A DNA stretch of 7,482 bases from an uncultured Lachnospiraceae bacterium (GCA_947178085.1 CAMWWS010000124.1:1-7482); one strand, 5' to 3'. Positions 1-6,277 are shown, counted from the first letter of the stretch. Translations and numbers: made by a program. The notes: generated by a model from the letters alone, not told the origin.

Positions 1-40
1 GTCGGATGGAGTTGTAAAGTTAAAAAGGTTTAGTAATTAA
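1..40 (+). CDS. Possible 3' end of an upstream gene (partial)
   Basis: One frame is open from the window edge to a TAA at 38-40, giving the tail SDGVVKLKRFSN. An intrinsic terminator begins 18 bases further on, which is the usual spacing after a last gene and is the main reason to call this a gene end. Only about 12 codons are visible, so no family can be named. A second frame also closes nearby (TAG at 31-33, tail VGWSCKVKKV), so the choice of frame is not secure. Confidence 0.4.
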   Translation, partial: SDGVVKLKRFSN

Positions 41-57
41 TAATTATTGTACATCAG

Positions 58-105
58 CGCCTGAGCTATAATGATATATCATTATCATAAGCTCAGGTGT
101 TTTTT
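58..105 (+). terminator. Rho-independent terminator with a palindromic loop
   Basis: The arms CGCCTGAGCT (58-67) and AGCTCAGGTG (90-99) form a 10-bp stem with one G-U wobble, followed directly by six T (100-105). The loop holds a perfect 18-bp AT palindrome (68-85), so the hairpin can extend into a second stem past a 4-nt bulge (86-89). There is no T-run on the other strand, so it acts on plus-strand transcripts, presumably those of the gene ending near base 40. Confidence 0.85.
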
Positions 106-203
106 CATGGATTTCAATCTCAATTTATCATTTCTTCTACATTTGTTAAGAAAAACTTTCGTTTTTTATGCACAACATTTTCCATTTTGTTATTTATATT
201 ATA

Positions 204-305
204 GGAAATGATGCCATAGCGTAAATCATTCCAATGAGAATGCGACGAGTTTGCCGTAGGCATACTCTTATTCTCGGAATCGAGTGCGCTGGCACTCGAT
301 TTTTT
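204..305 (+). ncRNA. Structured three-hairpin RNA element ending in a terminator
   Basis: Three hairpins lie in a row. Hairpin 1 pairs 204-212 with 225-232 (8 bp, one bulged A, 12-nt loop). Hairpin 2 has a lower stem GAGAAT/ATTCTC (236-241 with 270-275) and an upper stem 247-255 with 259-267 (one mismatch) closing a GTA loop. Hairpin 3 (278-287 with 292-301) is a perfect 10-bp stem with a GCTG loop running into T residues. An alternative hairpin pairs ACTC 264-267 with GAGT 282-285 and ATTC 270-273 with GAAT 277-280. It would break both hairpin 2 and the terminator, as an attenuator would. It could be a leader attenuator for the downstream operon, an independent small RNA, or a dispersed repeat. 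I do not recognise a named riboswitch class, and no clear promoter is visible in front of it. Confidence 0.5.
278..305 (+). terminator. Rho-independent terminator of the structured element
   Basis: AATCGAGTGC (278-287) pairs perfectly with GCACTCGATT (292-301) around a GCTG loop, and T residues continue to 305. The stem is GC-containing and mismatch-free, so this is a strong plus-strand terminator. It lies about 185 bases before the dedA-like start, so any transcript from further upstream must read through it to reach that gene. Confidence 0.85.
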
Positions 306-392
306 ATCATCTTTATATGCTCATACAGGCAAGGAATTTTTTGGGAAGAATATAAAAAGGAAATTTCCATGTTTTTGAAAAAAATGAAGCTT

Positions 393-420
393 TTCACATG
401 CTAAAAACGTTATTTATTTT
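393..420 (+). promoter_or_regulatory. Candidate promoter for the dedA-GT-regulator-kinase operon
   Basis: TTCACA (393-398, five of six matches to the -35 consensus) is followed 16 bases later by TATTTT (415-420, four of six matches to the -10). It would start transcription near 427, giving a leader of about 60 bases to the ATG at 490. It lies downstream of the terminator at 278-305, so it would bypass that element. The -10 is weak and the region is AT-rich, so chance matches are likely. Confidence 0.35.
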
Positions 421-489
421 AAATGCAAATTGGCGTATGGAAAGTGAACCAAAGGCTAGACTAATAAAACACAAAGAGAGGTAAAAAAC

Positions 490-999
490 ATGAGCATAAG
501 CACAATAACCCTATATTTTACACAGTACGGCGCAATCGCGATTTTCATAATCGTTCTTCTGGAGTATATGAATCTTCCGGGTTTTCCGGCAGGCATAATC
601 ATGCCGCTTTCAGGCGTATGGGCGGCAAAAGGAAATATTAACTTTTTTGCGGTAATGATGATTACGCTATCGGCGGGAGTACTCGGAAGCTGGATTTTAT
701 ATTTCTTAGGATGGATGGGCGGAAATCTGTTTCTTGAAAAATATCTTAAGAAATTTCCGAAATGCAAGGATGCAATTGACAGGAATTTTGAATTGATAAG
801 AAGCAGAGGTTATTTCGGTATTTTCGTAAGCAAGCTGATTCCGATGATAAGAACCCTGATTTCCATTCCGGCGGGCGTATTAAAAATGAATTTCGTAAAA
901 TATACCATAAGCTCCGCGCTTGGCGTATTTGTATGGAATCTGGTTTTCGTGGGCGCCGGTTATTATCTGGGCGATGCGATTTTGACTTACTTAAAATAA
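490..999 (+). CDS. DedA/VTT-family membrane protein (lipid carrier translocase type)
   Basis: The 169-residue protein is hydrophobic with the DedA (SNARE-associated, VTT) layout. It shows a re-entrant N-terminal segment with E25 and the PGFPAG stretch (30-35), a central glycine-rich membrane segment GVLGSWILYFLGWMGG (63-78), and the signature FVSKLIPMIRT...IPAG (112-129) with R121. A final membrane segment spans about 143-163. Members of this family, such as Bacillus UptA, return undecaprenyl phosphate across the membrane for reuse in wall and glycolipid synthesis; the exact lipid here is inferred. At 169 residues it is slightly short of the usual 200 or so but keeps the core. The ATG is set by GAGAGG (476-481) eight bases upstream. 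It is the first gene of the operon, and its TAA lies only 13 bases before the glycosyltransferase ATG, so the two are almost certainly cotranscribed. Confidence 0.93.
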   Translation: MSISTITLYFTQYGAIAIFIIVLLEYMNLPGFPAGIIMPLSGVWAAKGNINFFAVMMITLSAGVLGSWILYFLGWMGGNLFLEKYLKKFPKCKDAIDRNFELIRSRGYFGIFVSKLIPMIRTLISIPAGVLKMNFVKYTISSALGVFVWNLVFVGAGYYLGDAILTYLK

Positions 1000-1007
1000 G
1001 GGGGTGA
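999..1007 (+). promoter_or_regulatory. Ribosome binding site deciding the glycosyltransferase start
   Basis: AGGGGGTGA differs by one base from the ideal AGGAGGTGA. It begins at the last base of the dedA stop codon. It contains the in-frame GTG at 1004-1006, which therefore cannot sensibly be the start; the ATG codons at 1010 and 1013 are the usable ones. Confidence 0.75.
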
Positions 1008-1012
1008 AAATG

Positions 1013-2251
1013 ATGAAAATAGCAATGATGACAAACAATTACAAACCTTTCATAGGCGGAGTACCTATTTCTATAGAGCGTTTGAGTGAAGGCTTAAGGG
1101 CTATCGGGCATGAAGTAGTGGTATTTGCTCCCAATTATAAAGGACAGGAAGAAGATGAAAATGTGGTACGCTATCATTCTTTTATCAAAGGAATAGTAAA
1201 CGGCGTATCGGTTCCGAACAGCTTTGATTCAAAAATTGAAAAAGAGTTCAGGGAAGGTAACTTTGATTTAATTCATGTTCACCACCCCATGCTTATCGGC
1301 AGGACGGCTTTGCATCTGTCGCGAAAGTATAACGTACCTTTGTGTTTTACTTATCATACCAAATACGAGCAGTATCTTCACTATATTAAGGCGCCTTTTT
1401 TAGCAGATCTTGTTCCGTATTATGTGAATGACTATATTAGTCAATGCGATATGGTGTTTGCGCCTACGCCGTCCATGAGGGATTATCTGTCGGAAATCGG
1501 AAGCGGCACAAGTCTGGCCGTACTGCCTACAGGTATCGGAAGCGAAAGTTTTAAGGCAGACAAAGGGGAAGTAGAAAGTCTGCGCAATGAACTGCTTGGA
1601 GGAAAGAAATATCTGTTCTGCACGGTGGCGAGGCTGGCAAAAGAAAAGAACATTGACTTTTTATTCCGTGCGCTTGCAATGAGAAAGAGCAGGCTGATGA
1701 ATGAAAGCACGGATATGTCAGGCGGCGATTGCGGTTCGGATTTCAGACTGGCGATAGTAGGAGAAGGACCATACCGGAATGAGCTTGAGAAAATGGCAGA
1801 AAAGTTAAACATACGCGATGAAGTAGTATTTGTCGGCAAGGTATCCAATGAACAGGTTAAAAATTACTGTAAGGCTGCGGATTTGTTTTTGTTTGCTTCT
1901 CAGTCGGAAACTCAGGGAATCGTTCTGTTGGAGGCTATGGCAGCAGCAACGCCGGTACTTGCCGTAAATGCGACTGGCGTCCGGGATGTGGTGGTAAACG
2001 GCAGAAACGGATATATGACATGCGAGTCGGAAGAAGAATATAATAACAGACTAGAATCCTTACTGGCACAGGACAGGGAATATCTTAAGCAGGGAGCCTT
2101 AGCGACAGCAGGAAAATATGAGATGCAGGAAATTGCCAAATCTGCAGCAGTTTATTATAATACTGCTATACAGAATCACAGGCAGAACCCGGAAAAAGTA
2201 CGGGGAATAAGAAGAATCATAGCCAGCGCAGATTTTGGAAGACTCCATTAA
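1013..2251 (+). CDS. GT4 glycosyltransferase, diacylglycerol glucosyltransferase-like
   Basis: A 412-residue cytoplasmic, membrane-associated retaining transferase with two Rossmann-like halves. The N-terminal half shows the family opening with NNYKPFIGGV (8-17), then GHEVVVFAPNY, and IHVHHPMLIG...TYHTKYEQYLHYI (87-125), which is very typical of the group making glucosyl-diacylglycerol. The C-terminal half holds R207 and K212 in VARLAKEKN, GEGP (250-253) and the EX7E pair E299/E307 in the sugar-nucleotide site. Donor and acceptor (probably UDP-glucose and diacylglycerol) are inferred. A Gly/Ser/Asp-rich insertion (about 226-243) lies between helices where relatives are often shorter, and there is a basic tail after 385. 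The start at 1013 suits the strong SD and the family N-terminus MKIAMM; 1010 is equally legal, while GTG 1004 lies inside the SD. Pairing with a DedA protein points to membrane glycolipid or lipid-carrier metabolism. Confidence 0.88.
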   Translation: MKIAMMTNNYKPFIGGVPISIERLSEGLRAIGHEVVVFAPNYKGQEEDENVVRYHSFIKGIVNGVSVPNSFDSKIEKEFREGNFDLIHVHHPMLIGRTALHLSRKYNVPLCFTYHTKYEQYLHYIKAPFLADLVPYYVNDYISQCDMVFAPTPSMRDYLSEIGSGTSLAVLPTGIGSESFKADKGEVESLRNELLGGKKYLFCTVARLAKEKNIDFLFRALAMRKSRLMNESTDMSGGDCGSDFRLAIVGEGPYRNELEKMAEKLNIRDEVVFVGKVSNEQVKNYCKAADLFLFASQSETQGIVLLEAMAAATPVLAVNATGVRDVVVNGRNGYMTCESEEEYNNRLESLLAQDREYLKQGALATAGKYEMQEIAKSAAVYYNTAIQNHRQNPEKVRGIRRIIASADFGRLH

Positions 2252-2313
2252 AAAGACTGTATTAATATATAAAATATAAATGCCTGTGGAGAATGACATA
2301 AATTGAGGGATAT

Positions 2314-2320
2314 AGGGGGG
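2314..2320 (+). promoter_or_regulatory. Ribosome binding site for a TTG-started regulator
   Basis: AGGGGGG sits eight bases before TTG 2329. There is no in-frame ATG or GTG near the domain's first strand, so this site is what supports the TTG start. The 77-base gap in front (2252-2328) holds an AT-rich block (2259-2281) but no terminator, so transcription from the glycosyltransferase can continue; an extra internal promoter is possible but not clear. Confidence 0.7.
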
Positions 2321-2328
2321 ACGGTCGC

Positions 2329-3036
2329 TTGGAAGCATTTCATATTTTGATTGTAGAAGATGATAAAGAGATACGTGAAGGAATAGAGATTTATCTAAAG
2401 AATCAGGGATATCAGGTATCTCAGGCAGCAGACGGAGTGGAAGGACTGGAGAAAATTGAAACACAGAGAATCCATCTTGCCATAGTAGACGTTATGATGC
2501 CCAGAATGGACGGCATAACCATGATGATGAAGGTACGCGAGAAAGGCTATGATTTTCCGGTCATAATGCTTTCAGCCAAATCCGAAGAGGTAGATAAAAT
2601 CATGGGCTTAAATATGGGAGCGGACGACTATGTGACCAAGCCTTTTACCACGATGGAGCTTCTTGCAAGGGTCAATTCCCATCTTCGCCGTTACCGCAGA
2701 TACTTAGAAGCGGTAGACGAAAAACAAGGCAATGATAAGGTTCACATAATAGGAGGACTGGAATTGAATGAGGACACCGTGGAGGTGACGGTAGACGGCA
2801 ATCCCGTGAAGCTGACTCCTATGGAATTCAAGATTCTGCTTCTTCTGGTGAAAAATCCGGGAAGGGTGTTCAGTGCAGAAGAAATTTATGAGCGGGTCTG
2901 GAACGAGCAGGCAGTTAATACGGATACTATTATGGTGCATGTCAGAAGGATTCGGGAAAAGATAGAAATCAATCCGAAGGAACCAAAATATTTAAAGGTG
3001 GTGTGGGGTGTTGGATACAAAATTGAAAAAATATAA
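2329..3036 (+). CDS. OmpR/PhoB-family response regulator
   Basis: A 235-residue DNA-binding regulator. The receiver domain (about 4-120) shows the acidic pair D11/D12, phospho-acceptor D54 in IVDVMMP, the switch residue S82, Y101 and K104 in ADDYVTKPF. A winged-helix domain follows (about 138-234), with LTPMEFKILLLL, the recognition-helix region NTDTIMVHVRRIREKI and the wing WGVGYKI. All residues needed for phosphorylation are present. Length and layout are ordinary for the VanR-like branch. It begins with TTG, backed by AGGGGGG eight bases before. Its 3' end overlaps the kinase gene by 29 bases, so the two are translationally coupled and form one two-component pair. Targets cannot be read from the sequence; control of its own operon, including the dedA and glycosyltransferase genes, is the natural guess. 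Confidence 0.95.
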   Translation: MEAFHILIVEDDKEIREGIEIYLKNQGYQVSQAADGVEGLEKIETQRIHLAIVDVMMPRMDGITMMMKVREKGYDFPVIMLSAKSEEVDKIMGLNMGADDYVTKPFTTMELLARVNSHLRRYRRYLEAVDEKQGNDKVHIIGGLELNEDTVEVTVDGNPVKLTPMEFKILLLLVKNPGRVFSAEEIYERVWNEQAVNTDTIMVHVRRIREKIEINPKEPKYLKVVWGVGYKIEKI

Positions 3037-5500
3037 CAGGGCAAAGAGGACGGGAATTATTATAACAGTGCTGGCAGCGGCATTATTTGTAGCGCTCTTT
3101 CCTTTATTCAGGTATAAAGCAGAGCAATATCTAGAAGAGGGAGGAAGAGAAGGGCTGGAAGATGAAATTTTCATTCAGTCATTGATTCGTAGTAATTACG
3201 TTTTCTATAAGAATGTATTGGATAAAGGCGGAAGCAAAATATATTCTTATGAAGAACTGTATATGGATAAGGTTTTAGAGGATATAAGTGAGAGTAGTGT
3301 AGATTATAACATTGGGGAAGGCATATACGAGGAAAACACATACGTTGAAGATGGCAGTTATACATGGGAAACTGAAGTCAGGGAGACTGTGGATAAAGAA
3401 CAGTTAAACAGCATAGTAGGGCTTTATGTCGGACAGATTCAGGATGCTATAGCCTCGATTCAGGATATTGTGGATGCAATCGGCACAAGTATGGATTATT
3501 ATGTTCTGGATAAAAGCACAGGTGCAAGCGTTAAGAATACATCTCTTCCGATAGATGAGCTGCTTATAATAAAAGGATATGTTAATGCAGAAGGCAGCAG
3601 TGATATGTCTGATGAATATAATACTGAAAATGGCGGCATAACGGATATAGAAGCCGAATATGAGTATTATATTATCATGGATTATGACAGTTATGGAAAT
3701 CTGCAGAATATAAGCGTCAAAGGTAAGGATGCGGATAAACTTTTAAAAACGGTACGGAGCCTGGAAAGCAGCAGTAACGGAAGAATTTTGAGAAACCGTT
3801 ATGAAACGGAGAAATTCACACTTTATGATGAAGAAGAAGGCAGAGAAACAAAACAGTTGACAATCACCCAGAAAAAGCCTGAAAATGTTACCTTCATATA
3901 TGCTGTTACGGCTGAACAGATGCAGTTATTCAAAAATAAAGGGTATGCCAGCGCACATTTAGGTGCAAATTACGGAATGTCTCCAATCTTTCATAGCTAC
4001 TATCAGGCAGGAGTAGACAGCGCTTATATATTGTTTTTTTCAGTTATTTTTATAATAACGGTTCTGCTTGCTGTTTTCAGACCACTTGCGTTAGAAGGAG
4101 TGAAGGAAAGAAAAGCGCCAATCGAGGCGGTGGTTATTGCAGCGGGCGTCTTATTGGTATTTAGCATTGATGGTCCGATTAGATTTATAGCAAATGTTGA
4201 AAGCGGAGATGTTGTTCCATGGGTTAGTGAGTTTCTTGAATTGTTATTGCCTGAAGGAGCAGAGTATGCCTATATATCGGAAATAGTATGTGGAATTGTA
4301 AAATATGCGATAAGCTTCTGCGTGTTTGCCTTTATATTCGCTATATGGTATTTCTTATGTATGGAAGTATCGGACATTGTACGTGACGTTAAAAAGTATA
4401 TCAGTACAAGATGCCTGACTTATATAATCTTACGGAAAACCTGCGCATATATCAAAAGAAGCTATAAAAATTTTAAGGCGGAAGTTATGAGTGCGGATTT
4501 GGGCAAAGATATGGATAAGCTGCTTAAAAAGCTTGTTATAATTAACTTTTGCCTGCTGATGGTTATATCATTTTTTTGGGCGTTTGGAATTCCGCTTCTG
4601 GTTATTTATTCATTTGTAATATATTATATTTTCAAAAAATATATAAGGAAAGTCAGCGCGCAGTATAAAAATCTGCTTAATTCAGTAGGTTCAATTGCAC
4701 ATGGCAGCCTGAACAATACCTTTGAAGAGGATTTCGGTATATTTGAATCTTCCAAAGAAGAACTATGCGAAATCCAGAACGGTTTTAAAAATGCAGTGGA
4801 TAAAGAAGTAAAGAGCCAGATGATGAAGACGGAACTGATAACCAACGTATCGCACGACTTAAAAACTCCTCTGACGGCTATCATCACATATATTGATTTG
4901 ATGAAGGAGGAAAATATAACAGAAGAGCAGAGAAAAATATACTTAGATACGTTAGAGAAAAAATCCCTGCGTCTCAAAGTACTTATTGAGGACTTATTCG
5001 AGGTGAGCAGGGCAACCAGCGGCAACATAAGCCTTGACATGGTTCCGGTGGATATCTGTAATCTGATGCGTCAGGTATATTTAGAGCATGAAGACAAAAT
5101 GAAGGAAGCAGGGCTTCAGGTACGATTCAACATGCCGGACGGAAAAGTCATATTACAGCTTGATTCCCAGAAAACATACCGTATTTTTGAAAACCTGTAT
5201 GGCAACATCATAAAATACGCGCTGCATGAGACCAGAGTATTCATAGAAGCTGAGAAGCGGGAGCAAAAAGACGGTACACCGGAGGGCATACACATTGAAA
5301 TCAAAAATATTTCGGCACAGGAAATTGTCGGCGACCCACAGTATCTGTCAGAACGTTTCGTACGCGGAGACGCTTCACGTAACACGGAAGGAAGCGGTCT
5401 GGGGCTGGCTATTGCCAGAAGCTTTACCGAGCTTCAGGGCGGAACTTTCCGCATAGAAACCGATGGGGATTTATTTAAGGTGATTTTGGAGTGGGGGTAG
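3008..5500 (+). CDS. Large VanS-like sensor histidine kinase
   Basis: An 830-residue membrane kinase, the partner of the regulator it overlaps. Helix 1 is at about 14-34, followed by an outside domain of some 300 residues (37-337) rich in Asp, Glu, Tyr and Ser with no recognised fold. Then comes a bundle of about five further helices (338-357, 372-390, 424-452, 508-526, 527-543) and a HAMP-like linker. The HisKA domain has phospho-acceptor H616 in NVSHDLKTPLT. The ATPase domain has an N-box with N729/N733 (NLYGNIIKYA) and G2 box GSGLG (795-799). The usual D-x-G-x-G of the G1 box is replaced by KNISAQE (766-772), a variant I associate with clostridial kinases of this class. The GTG start is preceded by AGGTGG (2996-3001); TTG 3011 is the alternative. 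The signal is unknown; the position beside glycolipid genes suggests envelope stress or a membrane-active compound. Confidence 0.93.
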   Translation: MLDTKLKKYNRAKRTGIIITVLAAALFVALFPLFRYKAEQYLEEGGREGLEDEIFIQSLIRSNYVFYKNVLDKGGSKIYSYEELYMDKVLEDISESSVDYNIGEGIYEENTYVEDGSYTWETEVRETVDKEQLNSIVGLYVGQIQDAIASIQDIVDAIGTSMDYYVLDKSTGASVKNTSLPIDELLIIKGYVNAEGSSDMSDEYNTENGGITDIEAEYEYYIIMDYDSYGNLQNISVKGKDADKLLKTVRSLESSSNGRILRNRYETEKFTLYDEEEGRETKQLTITQKKPENVTFIYAVTAEQMQLFKNKGYASAHLGANYGMSPIFHSYYQAGVDSAYILFFSVIFIITVLLAVFRPLALEGVKERKAPIEAVVIAAGVLLVFSIDGPIRFIANVESGDVVPWVSEFLELLLPEGAEYAYISEIVCGIVKYAISFCVFAFIFAIWYFLCMEVSDIVRDVKKYISTRCLTYIILRKTCAYIKRSYKNFKAEVMSADLGKDMDKLLKKLVIINFCLLMVISFFWAFGIPLLVIYSFVIYYIFKKYIRKVSAQYKNLLNSVGSIAHGSLNNTFEEDFGIFESSKEELCEIQNGFKNAVDKEVKSQMMKTELITNVSHDLKTPLTAIITYIDLMKEENITEEQRKIYLDTLEKKSLRLKVLIEDLFEVSRATSGNISLDMVPVDICNLMRQVYLEHEDKMKEAGLQVRFNMPDGKVILQLDSQKTYRIFENLYGNIIKYALHETRVFIEAEKREQKDGTPEGIHIEIKNISAQEIVGDPQYLSERFVRGDASRNTEGSGLGLAIARSFTELQGGTFRIETDGDLFKVILEWG

Positions 5501-6017
5501 GTAATACTTCTGTAACAGACGGGTCTTCAAAAATACGTGCTTTTGGCGGATTATAAGTAAAAAATACAAAACAGATAAAAAGAACACATACCAGGCAACA
5601 TAATAAGAACGTATAAGGCTCTAACCTACGTGATAATGTGAGCTTATAGGAAAGCCGGAACGCAATTATGATACTCAAAATAAATATGCCAATGTCCAAG
5701 ATAAAAATGTCTCGGCCAAGCATAGACGTATAGGCGTAGAAAAATAGGGGAATCAGCAATGTTCCCGCTATAATTCCAAAGCATAATGCAGAAGCAGCGC
5801 ATGAGTAAATGTTTCTGAATCTGAAAATAATGATGAGGGAGTATATAAGCATTGGGAAAAATAATAGCTTCATATGCTCCCAAATTGATTCATTAGTTGG
5901 CGTAAAAATCCCGACTATATGATTATTTCCACTCCAATCATACAGAAAGTGGGCAAGTGTTCCTGTAATAAAGACAAAAATTACTCCTATTATTGTATAT
6001 TGCTTTAAGTGTTTCAT
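5475..6017 (-). CDS. DUF6512-like small integral membrane protein
   Basis: A 180-residue membrane protein with about five helices (8-25, 50-66, 74-96, 104-121, 135-155). The conserved-looking block NNHIVGIFTPTNESIWEHMK (31-50) and the late PP motif at 157-158 match what I recall of DUF6512 from clostridia; its function is unknown. The start is MKHLKQY at 6017, with GAGG (6029-6026) eight bases upstream. A longer frame from 6083 would run through a terminator hairpin and lacks such a site. A TATACT box (6043-6038) could be its -10, giving a very short leader. The gene converges on the kinase and overlaps its last 26 bases; its final eight residues are read from the antisense of kinase codons. 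After FEDP the tail SVTEVLPTPTPKSP is low-complexity and looks unlike a conserved end, so the 3' end may have been reshaped by rearrangement. Confidence 0.82.
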   Translation of the reverse strand: MKHLKQYTIIGVIFVFITGTLAHFLYDWSGNNHIVGIFTPTNESIWEHMKLLFFPMLIYSLIIIFRFRNIYSCAASALCFGIIAGTLLIPLFFYAYTSMLGRDIFILDIGIFILSIIIAFRLSYKLTLSRRLEPYTFLLCCLVCVLFICFVFFTYNPPKARIFEDPSVTEVLPTPTPKSP

Positions 6018-6025
6018 GGAAAGTA

Positions 6026-6029
6026 CCTC
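6026..6029 (-). promoter_or_regulatory. Ribosome binding site fixing the DUF6512-like start
   Basis: On the minus strand GAGG lies eight bases before ATG 6017. It favours this start over the ATG at 6083, which would add 22 residues translated from a terminator-like hairpin. Confidence 0.65.
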
Positions 6030-6067
6030 ATGGATTAGTATATGTGGATGAAAAGAAAAAAGTATGT

Positions 6068-6097
6068 AATCAGGACGGTTCAATCGTCCTGATTTTT
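6068..6097 (+). terminator. Hairpin terminator, best on plus strand, possibly bidirectional
   Basis: AATCAGGACG (6068-6077) pairs perfectly with CGTCCTGATT (6085-6094) around a 7-nt loop, and T residues run directly to 6097 on the plus strand. On the minus strand the hairpin is followed by ACATAC and then six T, which is a weaker arrangement. The stop codon of the small minus gene (6082-6080) lies in the loop, so it can end that transcript. On the plus strand it is the first terminator after the kinase stop at 5500. Confidence 0.75.
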
Positions 6098-6250
6098 ACG
6101 GGATACAGGGTAGCCATTTCCTTGGATGTCAGTTGTAATATCGTTGAGCTGCTGTTTGGGGGAACGATTTTTTCTATCATTGATCATACCGCTTTCCCAA
6201 GCTCCTTTAGGGATAGTGCGGATACGCTTATCTTTATCTGCTGCTTTCAT
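6080..6250 (-). CDS. Small basic hypothetical protein, 56 residues
   Basis: I do not recognise this protein. It begins MKAADKDKRIRTIPKGAWES and ends in PVSRKNQDD before TGA. It has 12 Lys/Arg against 8 Asp/Glu, no membrane segment, no cysteine, and an Asn/Gln/Asp-rich second half, so it is probably soluble and possibly nucleic-acid or protein binding. What makes it a gene is the perfect AGGAGG (6261-6256) five bases before ATG, a TATACT -10 box upstream and a hairpin terminator at its stop. It is divergent from fic, with the two promoters back to back, and lies 62 bases upstream of the DUF6512-like gene on the same strand. It might serve as a partner or regulator of the Fic enzyme, but nothing in the sequence proves this; it carries no Fic-inhibitor motif of the (S/T)xxxE(G/N) form. 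Confidence 0.7.
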   Translation of the reverse strand: MKAADKDKRIRTIPKGAWESGMINDRKNRSPKQQLNDITTDIQGNGYPVSRKNQDD

Positions 6251-6255
6251 TATGA

Positions 6256-6261
6256 CCTCCT
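6256..6261 (-). promoter_or_regulatory. Consensus ribosome binding site of the small gene
   Basis: The minus strand reads AGGAGG here, a perfect Shine-Dalgarno core five bases before ATG 6250. It is the strongest such site in the window and the main proof that the 56-codon frame is translated. Confidence 0.8.
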
Positions 6262-6277
6262 GAATTTTGATAGAATT

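Larger units (their letters stand above)
106..489. other. Intergenic stretch before the dedA-like gene
   Basis: I see no convincing protein gene here. The stretch is AT-rich and holds the three-hairpin RNA element (204-305), a perfect 10-bp palindrome GGAAATTTCC (359-368) and a candidate promoter (393-420). A 56-codon frame runs from ATG 234 to TAA 404 but has no ribosome binding site and begins inside the hairpin element. The minus-strand frame over 194-397 likewise looks like a by-product. Confidence 0.6.

Noticed and set aside
194..397. 67-residue minus-strand frame
   Set aside because: No ribosome site, unlikely composition, and it is the reverse of the structured RNA element and its terminator.
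1004..1012. GTG at 1004 as glycosyltransferase start
   Set aside because: It lies inside the AGGGGGTGA ribosome site, so ribosomes placed by that site would start at 1010 or 1013.
5439..5452. GCGGAA/TTCCGC hairpin as terminator for the DUF6512-like gene
   Set aside because: It lies in kinase coding sequence and has no T-run on the minus strand.
6018..6083. Longer N-terminus for the DUF6512-like protein starting at 6083
   Set aside because: The extra 22 residues come from the hairpin region and lack a ribosome site, while ATG 6017 has GAGG at good spacing and a family-like beginning.
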